51,247 nucleotides of DNA from Methylobacterium trifolii. Its GTDB lineage: Bacteria > Pseudomonadota > Alphaproteobacteria > Rhizobiales > Beijerinckiaceae. The notes under the pieces are model-generated. The model saw only the letters and a list, made by a program, of their open reading frames with translations. It made no database searches and was not told the origin of the DNA. Shown here piece by piece: positions 24,174 through 32,978 of this stretch. Location of the stretch: the NCBI RefSeq assembly GCF_022179685.1, contig NZ_BPRB01000121.1, positions 1 to 51,247 of the forward strand. Direction: 5' to 3'. Both the position numbers and the translations under genes were made by a program. The number at the start of each line of letters is the position of its first letter. Within the stretch, counting starts at the first letter, position 1.

Positions 24174-27053
24174 ATGCGAGCGGACGACCAGGGCCGTGAC
24201 CCGGCGGAACTCGAAGGGCATCTCCTCGGACTGATCGAGACCTCCCGCGAGCAGGCGAGCGAAGACCCGTTCCGCAACCCCGTCCTGGCCGTGACCCTGG
24301 CGATCACCCGCCGCTTCGACCGAGGCGAGATCACGGAGGCCGACCTCGACGCCCTGTTCGTGCGCCTGCGCGCCCAATCCCTGGCGGCCAGGGCAGAGCG
24401 CCTGCGCGCCTATGTCGGGCTCGACGGCGACCCGGATGGGGAGGCCGCGATCCCGGCCCGGCTGGTGGCGGCCGTTCCGGACAGGCCCGGCAGCTTCGAG
24501 AACCTGCGCGACCTGATCGGGCGCACGGCCTTCGCGGTGGTGTTCACGGCGCACCCCACCTTCGGTATGCCCAAGGCGGTGGCCGCGCTGATCGCGAAAG
24601 GGGCGAGTGTCGGCGAGGGCGAGGCGCGCGCCGGCCTGATGGAGCGGGCGGCCGCGCTCTCGACGCGTCCCGACCCGAAGATCTCCCTGGACGACGAGTT
24701 CGATCAGGCCTGCGTCGCGGCCAACCACGGCCGCGAGGCGCTCGACACCTTCAACGGCGCCCTGCTCGATGCCGCGCGCAAGCGCTGGCCCGACCGCTGG
24801 ACCGAACTCGTGCCCAAACCCTTCGCCATCGCGAGCTGGGTCGGCTGCGACACGGACGGGCGCACCGATATCGGCTGGTGGGACACCCTGCGCTACCGCC
24901 TCGAATCGAAGCGGATGCAGCTCGACCGGGTGATGCGCCAGCTTCCCGCCATCCCCGCGACGCAGGTGGTGCGGGGCTTGGCCGAGGGGGCACTCGCGGC
25001 CGTCAACCGCCAGCTAGTGGTGGCGCCGCGGCTGGGCGCCAAGCCCTCGCTGGAGGCGGTGCACCGCTTCGCCCTGGCGCTCATCATCGAGCGCGAACGG
25101 GCACAGGCGGATTCGGCAGGCCTGCTTGCGGGGCTCGCCGGCGCGATCACGGCCGCTGAGGACGATAGCGACAAGCGCGCCATCGCGGTGCTGCGCTCCG
25201 GGATAGCCACTCACGGCCTCTCGAACGCCCTGCCCCATTTCCGACTCAACGCCAGCCAGATCCACAACGCCGTGCGCCGGGTGATCGACCTGGAGGGCGA
25301 GCCGACCGACGCGGCCCAGCGCCGCTCGCACCTGGCCACCATCCACACCCTGCTGAACGACGTGCAGCCGGTGGCGGTGGATTTCGGGGCGCTCGCGGCC
25401 GAGCGCGCCTCGGCCGCCCGCCTGATGATGACGATCGCCCAGATCCTCAAGCACGTCGACGGCACCCACCCGGTGCGCTTCCTCATCGCCGAGACCGAGA
25501 CCGGCTACACACTCCTCGCCGCCCTCTGGCTCGCCCGGCACTACGGCATCGCCGACAAGGTCGAGATCACGCCGCTGTTCGAGACGGCCTCGGCCCTGGA
25601 ACAAGGCATCCGGGTGCTGGACGACGCGCTCCGCAACCCCCATTGGCGGCGCTACCTCCAGCGCATCGGCCGGCTGACGGTACAGTTCGGCTACTCGGAT
25701 TCCGGGCGCTACGTCGGCCAGCTCGCCGCGACCTTCTGGATCGAGCGGCTGCGGCTGCGCATCACCGAGATGCTGGTCTCGAACGGGCTTTCCGACGTGG
25801 AGCTCGCGATCTTCGACACCCACGGCGAGTCGATCGGGCGCGGCGCCCACCCGACCTCGCTGCGCGACCGCCTCGCCTACCTCGCCCCCGAGGATGCGCG
25901 CGCGCGCAACCGCAAGGCCGGGATCAAGGTGCGGCTGGAATCGAGCTTCCAGGGTACGGACGGCTACCTGCTGTTCGGCACCCGCGCCCTGGCCGAATCC
26001 TGCGTCGCGCGGATCGCCGAGCACGTCTACGCGCTGGACGTCGCCGAGGACGACGCCTTCCCCGACTACGCCCTGGCGGACGCTCCCGAGGGCGCGGACG
26101 CGGCCGACGACCCGGTCTACGCCGAGACGGACTTCGCCCTCGAGTTCTTCACGGTGGTGCGCCAGGACATGGAGGCGCTCGTCGACGATCCCGGCTACGC
26201 GGCGCTGCTCGGCACCTTCGGCCCGAACCTGATCGACCGCACCGGCTCCCGCCCCGTGGCGCGCCAGTCGGATTCCGGCGGCCCGGCGCTGATCACCCAC
26301 CCGCGCCAGATGCGGGCGATCCCCAACAACGCGATCCTGCAGCAGCTCGGCTACCTCGCCAACTCCGTCCACGGCATCGGCCGGGCCGCGGGCCGGGCGC
26401 CGGACCTGTTCCGCGACATGCGCCGGGACTCGGTGCGCTTCTCCCGCGCCTTCCGCTTGGTGCAGCACGCGGCCAGCGTGGGCGACCTCGACGTGCTGCG
26501 CGCCTATATCGACACCCTCGACCCGGCCGTCTGGCTGGAGCGGGCGCGCCGCACCCAGAAGGATGGGCGCCGGGACGAACTCGTGGTGATCGCCGGCGCG
26601 CTGGACCGTCTCGACCTCGCCCCGAACCTGCGCCGCCTGTTCGGCCGGCTGACCACCGACTGGCTCAGCCTGCACAGCGCCGCGCCCGACCTCAAGAAGA
26701 TGTCGGTGCGCCTCACCCTGCTGCACGCGATCCGCCTCGCCCTGATCCACCGGATCTGGTTCCTGGCCGTGCACATCCCCGGATTCCGGCCCCAGGCCGG
26801 CGTGACCCGCGAGCAGTTGCTGGAGCGCTTCCTGCGCCTCGACATCGAGGGCTGCCTGACGCTCCTGGACGAGATCTTCCCCGTCACCCCCGATCCGACG
26901 CTGGGCCTCAACTTCGGCGAGCCGGCCGGCCCGCGGGACGTGGGCACCTACGAGGCCGAGCACGCGAACCTGTTCCAGCCGATCCGGCGGATGTTCGCGC
27001 AGGTGCGGGAGATCTCAGGCATGATCCAGCACGAGGTCGGCGCCTTCGGGTGA
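24174..27053 (+). CDS. ppc: Divergent phosphoenolpyruvate-carboxylase family protein
   Basis: A 959-residue protein that follows the PEPC layout, normally the enzyme making oxaloacetate from PEP and bicarbonate; in serine-cycle methylotrophs this is a central carbon step. Kept: the catalytic-His loop FTAHPTFGMP (His127), a YSDS element (507-510), THGESIGRG (550-557), QGTDGY and SRP...RAIP (to 717). Altered: the Lys-Asp of the usual SDSxKDxG is Arg-Tyr (512-513); the first Arg-Gly-Gly of HGRGGxxGRGG is missing; the usual WTQNR after RAIP is replaced by NNAILQQLGY; the C-terminus is GAFG, not NTG. No serine-cycle genes adjoin it. It is either a divergent PEPC clade or a paralogue with changed chemistry. 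Confidence 0.78.
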   Translation: MRADDQGRDPAELEGHLLGLIETSREQASEDPFRNPVLAVTLAITRRFDRGEITEADLDALFVRLRAQSLAARAERLRAYVGLDGDPDGEAAIPARLVAAVPDRPGSFENLRDLIGRTAFAVVFTAHPTFGMPKAVAALIAKGASVGEGEARAGLMERAAALSTRPDPKISLDDEFDQACVAANHGREALDTFNGALLDAARKRWPDRWTELVPKPFAIASWVGCDTDGRTDIGWWDTLRYRLESKRMQLDRVMRQLPAIPATQVVRGLAEGALAAVNRQLVVAPRLGAKPSLEAVHRFALALIIERERAQADSAGLLAGLAGAITAAEDDSDKRAIAVLRSGIATHGLSNALPHFRLNASQIHNAVRRVIDLEGEPTDAAQRRSHLATIHTLLNDVQPVAVDFGALAAERASAARLMMTIAQILKHVDGTHPVRFLIAETETGYTLLAALWLARHYGIADKVEITPLFETASALEQGIRVLDDALRNPHWRRYLQRIGRLTVQFGYSDSGRYVGQLAATFWIERLRLRITEMLVSNGLSDVELAIFDTHGESIGRGAHPTSLRDRLAYLAPEDARARNRKAGIKVRLESSFQGTDGYLLFGTRALAESCVARIAEHVYALDVAEDDAFPDYALADAPEGADAADDPVYAETDFALEFFTVVRQDMEALVDDPGYAALLGTFGPNLIDRTGSRPVARQSDSGGPALITHPRQMRAIPNNAILQQLGYLANSVHGIGRAAGRAPDLFRDMRRDSVRFSRAFRLVQHAASVGDLDVLRAYIDTLDPAVWLERARRTQKDGRRDELVVIAGALDRLDLAPNLRRLFGRLTTDWLSLHSAAPDLKKMSVRLTLLHAIRLALIHRIWFLAVHIPGFRPQAGVTREQLLERFLRLDIEGCLTLLDEIFPVTPDPTLGLNFGEPAGPRDVGTYEAEHANLFQPIRRMFAQVREISGMIQHEVGAFG

Positions 27054-27081
27054 GGGCGCGCGCCGTGGAGGGGCCACGGGA

Positions 27082-28299
27082 TCAGGACCGCTCCAACTCC
27101 GCCATCAGGGTTTGGGCTATCTCGACGGTCTGCGCGATCGGGCAATCGAAGGCGAAGGCCACGTCGTCCCGATAGTCCTCCGCGGACCGGTCGACCATGA
27201 TCTGGACGGCGCATCGGCCCATGAGTTGGCTGATGGCGACGTACTCGTTGCTGGCGTAATTGCGCGTCGAGATCTCCACGAAGGCCCCGCCGCGTGGGGC
27301 GAACGGAAGGTTCCACAGCGCCGCCCCCAGCTGGCCGATGACGAGCCGGGCACGCGAGAACGCCCGGACCTGCGCATCGAAACTCAGGGCGTGGGGACGG
27401 ATCGTCGTGACGCCGATCTCGGCCAGCGCGGCGACGAGTTCGTCCTCGTTGCGCATGATCCTGGAATGCGCGGCGCCGAGGCGCGACACGTACAGGTATT
27501 CGGGCGCGACCTGATCCGGCGTCCGGGTGACGGTTCCCTTGAGGACCTGCATCATCTCCATGCAGACCGGCGCAGGTGCCATGTTTCCGATCGTCGAGAC
27601 CGCCGAGGCGTATACGAAGTGCGGGATTTTGACGTACTGAGCCGTCGTCTCGATGATCTGGCCGTTCGGGACGCCGATCAGCAGCAGTTCGCGCTTCTGC
27701 CTGTCGCTCAAGGATGGACAGACGAGAGCAAGCCTGCGCGCCTGTAGCTCCGGCAGGACCTGATAGGCCGCGACCAGGGTGTTGGCGAGCCAGTGGCCGT
27801 AATTCGTCAGGCTTCCCCAGTGGGTGAGCAGCATGACGGGCGTTCCCACGTCGAGGGTCGCAGGATTCGCCTTCGCGAGGGAGAACCAGCGCTCGTCCCC
27901 ACGAGGCTCGACGGCCGGGGAGAAGTGGACGGGCCCATGCTGGATGGTGGCGAAGCACGAATCCGACCAGGCCCGACGGTCATCGTAGAGGAAGAACCCC
28001 GTCCGCACGTCGACGATCGCATCGCGGAAAGCGGCCAGGTAATAGGCGCTCGTGTTGTAGGCGGGGCGCGAATGGATGTCCCTGAACGCATCGAGGTCGG
28101 TCCCGATACACAGATCCATCCTCATGTTCCGGGACCACGCGATCTTCCGGCCCGGTTCCGTGACGTGGATCGCGACGTGATCCGTGCTTGCCTCGGCGAA
28201 GACGGTCTCCCGATCGACGGTCCGGTAGGACGCGAGATGATCGCGGGCGGAGAAGGAGCCCGGAAAGCCGGTCATCTCGAGCCTGACGGAATCCGTCAC
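27082..28299 (-). CDS. Glycosyltransferase family 61-like protein
   Basis: A 405-residue protein with GT61 (DUF563) features: LLTHWGSLTNYGHWLANTL, YLYVSRLGAAHSRIMRNEDELVAAL and FSRARLVIGQLGAALWNLPFAPRGGAFVEI. GT61 enzymes transfer sugars such as xylose or GlcNAc; the bacterial members are mostly in surface-glycan loci. The GTG at 28299 is preferred because an AAGGAGG lies 5-6 bases upstream. The gene is 49 bases downstream of a methyltransferase on the same strand, so a two-gene operon is likely. Base composition looks lower in GC than the PEPC-like gene next door, suggesting later acquisition. Confidence 0.8.
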   Translation of the reverse strand: MTDSVRLEMTGFPGSFSARDHLASYRTVDRETVFAEASTDHVAIHVTEPGRKIAWSRNMRMDLCIGTDLDAFRDIHSRPAYNTSAYYLAAFRDAIVDVRTGFFLYDDRRAWSDSCFATIQHGPVHFSPAVEPRGDERWFSLAKANPATLDVGTPVMLLTHWGSLTNYGHWLANTLVAAYQVLPELQARRLALVCPSLSDRQKRELLLIGVPNGQIIETTAQYVKIPHFVYASAVSTIGNMAPAPVCMEMMQVLKGTVTRTPDQVAPEYLYVSRLGAAHSRIMRNEDELVAALAEIGVTTIRPHALSFDAQVRAFSRARLVIGQLGAALWNLPFAPRGGAFVEISTRNYASNEYVAISQLMGRCAVQIMVDRSAEDYRDDVAFAFDCPIAQTVEIAQTLMAELERS

Positions 28300-28348
28300 G
28301 GGTGCCTCCTTGGTCGGAGCCGGACGAGTCCGCTCGGTGAAGCCGTCT

Positions 28349-29290
28349 TCATGCCGCGGGAAGGCGCATATGGGCCTCGGCCTGCTCGCGGCAGGCACGC
28401 GCCAGGAGCGCGACGCGACGGTCGTTTCCGATCGGCACCGGCCGGCTCTTGGTCAGTTCGACGACGAACTCGCCGTTGCCGTCGGACAGCACCGCCCGCG
28501 GATAGAGCCCGACGAGGCCGAGGGCGTTCATCTCCAAGAGCATCAGGAGGCAGGAATGCGGGGTGAACACCCAGGCATGGGCATCCCGATACGTCGCGCG
28601 GGTTCTTCGGATCAGGTCCAGGCAGTCTCCGACAGACAGGCCGGAGGCGCTCCGAACACCGTCGAACACCTCGTCCCCGTTCCAGACGATCTTGTCGCCG
28701 CTGGCGACCGAGTACCCATCGGCGTCGTAGAGCGTGCGCAACGCGTGGAACGGCTGCGGCTCGAGATAGGCCTCGATCCATTGGCCGGCCGTGGAGAGCG
28801 GGCGGAGGAGATCGAAGCAGCCCCGCTTGTCGGGCACGACGACCAGGAACACGCCGTCCGGGGCGAGAATCCGTTCGATCGATCGCAGGTGCGCGATCGG
28901 GTTCGGGATGTGCTCGAGGTTGTGGCTCGAGAACACGATATCGAAGCTCCCGGCGTGCTCCTCTCCGATCGCCCTGTCGAGGTCGCCGTCGGCGACGACG
29001 AAGTCGACGGGCTGTATTCTGTCGGCCGCAGCCGGATCGGGGTGATAGGCCCGATACTTGGCGACGAGGTTGTCCTGCGTATCGTGATCGGCCGTGTAGA
29101 GATCGTAGCCGTCCGCCTTGCTGAACACCGGGTTGTAGGACCCGCCGATCTCAAGGAGCTTCTGATCTTTCGACACACGCGACGCGACGTACGATCCGCG
29201 CCCATGCCCGATATCCTGGAGCAGGACGACCGGAGGGATGCCGCGATCTGCAGGAGTGTTCGTATCTTGACTCACGACCGATCGCACCAT
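28349..29290 (-). CDS. SAM-dependent methyltransferase, paired with the GT61 gene
   Basis: A 313-residue class I methyltransferase. KLLEIGGSYNPVFSKADGYDLYTADHD is a variant motif I of the type seen in polysaccharide-locus methyltransferases; DIVFSSHNLEHIPNPIAHLRSIERILAPDGVFLVVVPDKRGCFD is the methyltransferase-11 core. The C-terminal 130 residues are family-specific and contain HAWVFTPHSCLLMLLEM. With the downstream GT61 it probably modifies a surface or secreted glycan; that role is inferred. Confidence 0.83.
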   Translation of the reverse strand: MVRSVVSQDTNTPADRGIPPVVLLQDIGHGRGSYVASRVSKDQKLLEIGGSYNPVFSKADGYDLYTADHDTQDNLVAKYRAYHPDPAAADRIQPVDFVVADGDLDRAIGEEHAGSFDIVFSSHNLEHIPNPIAHLRSIERILAPDGVFLVVVPDKRGCFDLLRPLSTAGQWIEAYLEPQPFHALRTLYDADGYSVASGDKIVWNGDEVFDGVRSASGLSVGDCLDLIRRTRATYRDAHAWVFTPHSCLLMLLEMNALGLVGLYPRAVLSDGNGEFVVELTKSRPVPIGNDRRVALLARACREQAEAHMRLPAA

Positions 29291-29484
29291 TGTCGTCGCA
29301 CGCGACTGGATCGCTTTCCGACGACGTGACTGCCGGCCCGTCGTCGGAGAGCGCGGCCATCTGTCTACGGCGCAGGCGCTCAGTCAACTCGGCCCGGATC
29401 GGAGCCCCCTTGACGGCGCCCAGTCGACCCATGGGACGAACGCGGATCGTTCGTGTCAGAAGGCTGCCGGATTAGAGGATCGCG

Positions 29485-30351
29485 ATGACCGGCGACAGGA
29501 TCACCCAGGCCGAGTACTGGAACGGCGAGGTCGGCCGGCGCTGGGCGCGGGGGCAGTCCACCCTGGATGCGGTGTTCGCGCCCCTGACCGAGGCCCTGTT
29601 CGCGCGGGTCGGGCTGAAGCCCGGCGACCGGGTGCTCGACGTCGGCTGCGGCTCGGGCGAGACGGCGCTGATCGCCGCCCGTAGCGTGGGCTCGGGCGGC
29701 AGCGTCCTCGGCGCAGACCTCTCCGTGCCGCTCCTCGACGTGGCCCGCGCCCGCGTGGCGGCCGAGCCCGGCGCGGCGGTCCTCCGCTTCGTCGAGGCGG
29801 ATGCCGAGCGCTACGATTTCGGGCAGGCGGCCGTCTCGCACGTCGTCTCCCGCTTCGGCATGATGTTCTTCCCTGATTCGCAGGCCGCCTTCGCCAATCT
29901 CCGCCGCGCCCTGGCGCCGGGGGGCCGGCTCACGCTGCTGTGCTGGCAGGCCTTGGCCGACAACCCCTGGGTGAGCGTGCCGCGCGCGGCGGTGCTGCCC
30001 CTGGTGCCGGAGCCCGCCGCCCCGTCCCCCGACGCGCCGGGCCCGTTCCGCTTCGCCGACCCGGCGCCGTTGCGCGCGCTGCTCACGGCTGCGGGCTTCG
30101 CCGACGTGGCCTGCGAGGGCATCGTCCGCGACGTCGTCCTCGGGCGGGCGGAGGACGGCTCGGCGCGGGAGGCGGCGGAGGCGGCGGCCGGCGTGGCGGT
30201 GGAACTCGGACCGGTCTCGCACCTGCTGCGCGAGGCCGGGCCGCCCCTGCGCCGGAGGGCGCTGGAGGCCGTGACGGAGGCACTTCTCCCCCATGCGCGG
30301 GACGGCGCGGTGCGCCTCGGCGCGGCCTGCTGGCTAGTCTCGGCAGGCTAG
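29485..30351 (+). CDS. Class I SAM-dependent methyltransferase
   Basis: A 288-residue methyltransferase. Motif I is VLDVGCGSGETALIAAR, followed by VLGADLSVPLLDVAR, the AVSHVVSRFGMMFFPDSQAAFANLRRALAPGGRLTLLCW core and a C-terminal Ala/Arg-rich segment. It resembles UbiE/methyltransferase-11 proteins that act on small molecules. Its GC-rich codon usage matches the chromosome, unlike the minus-strand pair beside it. It begins with ATG after a short AG-rich sequence. Substrate unknown. Confidence 0.85.
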   Translation: MTGDRITQAEYWNGEVGRRWARGQSTLDAVFAPLTEALFARVGLKPGDRVLDVGCGSGETALIAARSVGSGGSVLGADLSVPLLDVARARVAAEPGAAVLRFVEADAERYDFGQAAVSHVVSRFGMMFFPDSQAAFANLRRALAPGGRLTLLCWQALADNPWVSVPRAAVLPLVPEPAAPSPDAPGPFRFADPAPLRALLTAAGFADVACEGIVRDVVLGRAEDGSAREAAEAAAGVAVELGPVSHLLREAGPPLRRRALEAVTEALLPHARDGAVRLGAACWLVSAG

Positions 30352-30621
30352 CCGCGACCGCGGCCGGTACCGCACCGCACCGGGTCGTCGTTCCGATCCG
30401 GCGCCTGCATACCGCACGGCACAGTTCACGGCCGGGTCAGCGCAATAGTTCTGCTAAGTCATTCAGTTTGCACTATATTTTCTAATGCCGCATGTGCGAG
30501 ATCGCACGTGAAAGGATGCGGCAGCGCACCATGTTCAGTCCACGCAGACGATGCGGCCGTCGAAACGGGCACCCCGGTGCCACCACCTCCGGCAGGCCGC
30601 ACGGAACCGAAAGGAACGGAC

Positions 30622-30942
30622 ATGAACACGCGCTTCGCTTCAGCCGCCGTCGCTCTCGCCCTGGTCGCCGCCGCGCCCGCCACCGCCGCCTTCGCCCAGG
30701 ATTTCGGATACGGCGCGCCGGGCTACGGCCCCCGTTCCACCCGAGCCGTCGAGGCGCCGCGCAGCATCCTCGGCGTGCCGAGCTGGGTCTTCGAGGGCCG
30801 TGACGAGTCCGGCGACAGCCTGACCACGGGCTCGGTCGCCCCGCGCCGCGCCGTCGACCGTTCCGCCAAGGGCGGCAACGCCGCCCAGCAGGACCGCCGC
30901 GTGCCGCAATACGGAAACACCTCGGGCGGCCCGACCGAGTAA
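30622..30942 (+). CDS. Small secreted Gly/Arg-rich protein of unknown function
   Basis: A 106-residue protein with a signal peptide (FASAAVALALVAAAPATAAFAQ). The mature chain is polar and probably disordered, with a GYGAPGYGPRS start and a GNTSGGPTE end. No family recognised. An AAAGGA lies about 8 bases before the ATG, and a terminator-like hairpin follows. The 270 bases upstream are unusually AT-rich and probably contain its promoter. Confidence 0.65.
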   Translation: MNTRFASAAVALALVAAAPATAAFAQDFGYGAPGYGPRSTRAVEAPRSILGVPSWVFEGRDESGDSLTTGSVAPRRAVDRSAKGGNAAQQDRRVPQYGNTSGGPTE

Positions 30943-30968
30943 TTTCGGTCGCCATCGCCGAACATTAG

Positions 30969-31000
30969 GGCGGCGGGGCTCAGGCTCCGCCGCCTATTTC
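30969..31000 (+). terminator. Hairpin after the small secreted-protein gene
   Basis: GGCGGCGG, a 10-base loop, CCGCCGCC, then TATTTC. It starts 26 bases after the stop. The stem is strong and the following T-rich bases make a weak intrinsic terminator. Confidence 0.6.
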
Positions 31001-31021
31001 ATGTGTCGCGTCCGCGACGGA

Positions 31022-31531
31022 TCAGCCGCGCGCGGCGGTGACGGCGAGCTCCGGCTTGTGGTTCAGGGTCTGAAACACGACGCAGTAGCGCTCCGTCAGC
31101 TTGAGGAGCTGGTCGAGCTTCTCCTGCGGCGCGTCCGTGTCGAGGGCGAACGACAGGCGGATGGCACGGAAGCCCACCGGCGCCTCCTTGTCGACGCCCA
31201 GCGTCCCGCGGAAGTCGAGGTCCCCCTCGGCGCTGACGGTGCCGGCCTTAAGCGGGATCTCCAAGGCCGTGGCCACGGCCTTCAGGGTGACGCCCGCGCA
31301 GGCGACGAGCGCCTCCAGCAGCATGTCGCCCGAGCACAGTTCGGCCCCCGAGCCGCCGGTGGCCGGGTGCAGGCCCGCCACGGCGAGCGCCCGGCCGGTC
31401 TCGACCTTGCAGGCGATCGACGTGTCGTCCAACGAGCCCTTGGCTGTCAGGGTGATCACGGCGGAATCGGGGGTGTTGCGGTACTGGTCCTTGAGCGGCG
31501 CCTGAAGGGCGCGCAGGCTGGTGGCGTCCAT
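31022..31531 (-). CDS. OsmC/Ohr-family protein
   Basis: A 169-residue OsmC-like protein. CSGDMLLEALVACAGVTLKAVA carries one redox Cys next to the DMLLEALVACA helix, and the YCVVFQTL segment near the C-terminus carries the other region's Cys. OsmC proteins are thiol-dependent peroxidases or related detoxification proteins in the cytosol. The order of the Cys motifs fits the broader OsmC group better than Ohr. The ATG at 31531 is preceded by GAGGAAACG. Confidence 0.85.
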   Translation of the reverse strand: MDATSLRALQAPLKDQYRNTPDSAVITLTAKGSLDDTSIACKVETGRALAVAGLHPATGGSGAELCSGDMLLEALVACAGVTLKAVATALEIPLKAGTVSAEGDLDFRGTLGVDKEAPVGFRAIRLSFALDTDAPQEKLDQLLKLTERYCVVFQTLNHKPELAVTAARG

Positions 31532-31660
31532 GTCGTTTCCTCGTTGTCGTGTCCCAGGCTCGCGGTAGCGGGAAGCGGAGCACGGCTCAACCGGGCTCAC
31601 GGCGCGGCTGACATCGGCCGCGGTAGGCTCTAGGTGGGCTCCGGTTAGGGCTTGGCGCCT

Positions 31661-32887
31661 GTGACCTCGATCCACGACGCACCAGTCCAGGACCCACCCG
31701 CGGACAGGCACCTGCGCCCGGCCTCCCTCGACGCCCTCGTGGACATGAACGGGGCGATCAAGCCGTATCTCAACGTCTACCTCTACGTGAAGCGGGACTG
31801 GGACGACGGCCTGGTCGGGCTGGTGGGCACGGTCTCGGGGCTCGCCGGCATCCTGTTCCAGACGCCGATGGGGCCAGCATCGACGGGTTGCGCGACAAGC
31901 GCCTCGCGATCCTTGCCGCCCTGGTGATGATGGCTCTCGCCACCGTGACGATCGCGGTCGCCCCCCAGTTCTGGCCCGTGCTGGGGGCGTCCTGCGTGCT
32001 CGCGGTCATCGGCGACATGTTGAACCCGGCGGTGGCGGCCTTGACCCTGGCCTGGTTCCCAGGGACGGGCCTCACGCGGCGGCTGGGGCGCAACGCCGCC
32101 TTCGAGCGGGCCGGCAACGTCGGCATCGCCCTGCTGATCGGCGGCATCGGCTGGCTGTTTCCCGACCGGGCGGTGTTCCTGCGGGTGCCGGCGCTCGCGG
32201 TCCTGGCGGCGGCGAGCCTGTTCTCGATCCCGAGCGTGGCCCTCGACGCCGGCCGATCCCGCGACCGGGACGGAGATGTGGACCGGAGCGCCAAGGCGGG
32301 CTTGCGCACGCTGCTCGCCTGCCGGCCGCTCGTCGTCTTCAGCCTCTGCGTGATGCTGTTCCACTTCGCCAACGGGCCGCTGCTGACGCTGGTGGCCCAG
32401 GAGATCGGGGCCGCCCGACCCGAATGGTCCTCGGTCACGGTCTGCATCGTCGGCGTGCAGGCGGTGATGGCGCCGATGGCGATCCTGGTCGGGCACCGGG
32501 CCGATGCCTGGGGCCGCAACCCGTTGCTGGCGGCGGCCTTCTGCGCCCTGCCCCTGCGGGCGTCGCTCTACACCGTCTGGCGCGACCCCTCCCGGCTGAT
32601 CGCGGTGCAGTGCCTCGACGGGGTCGGCGGGGGGCTGCTCAGCGCGGCCAAGCCCCGTGGTGCTCGCCGACCTGATGCGCGGCACCGGCCGCTACAACCT
32701 CGCCCACGGGATCGTCGGTACGCTCCAGGGCGCGGGCGCCTCCCTGGCCTTCGTCGTCGCGGGCCTGCTCGTGCAGGAGGCGGGCTTCTCGGCGGCCTAC
32801 CTCGCCTGCGGCGCGGCGGCGCTCGGGGCGCTGGGCATCCTCGTGGTCTTCATGCCCGAAACGCGGGATCATCCCCGCTCACCTTGA
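31661..32887 (+). pseudogene. MFS transporter gene with two frameshifts
   Basis: One MFS protein is spread over two frames. From the GTG at 31661 the first part reads MNGAIKPYLNVYLYVKRDWDDG to LFQTPMG. At 31870-31873 a run of four G needs one more G to continue into the next frame (ASIDGLRDKRLAIL). That frame runs about 780 bases through most TM helices. At 32653-32656 a run of four C must lose one C to return to the first frame (VVLADLMRGTGRYNLAHGIVG) and the end at 32887. Both lesions are in homopolymers and compensate each other, so sequencing error is a real alternative to gene decay. If intact, it would have about 408 residues and 12 TM helices. Confidence 0.8.
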
Positions 32888-32978
32888 AGCCGGCCCATGG
32901 CCGGGTTCAGGGAGGTCCGGCGGACGCGCGCCGCCGCGCAGGCGGATTGCGATGAGGCCGGCTCATCGCGATCCGGGA

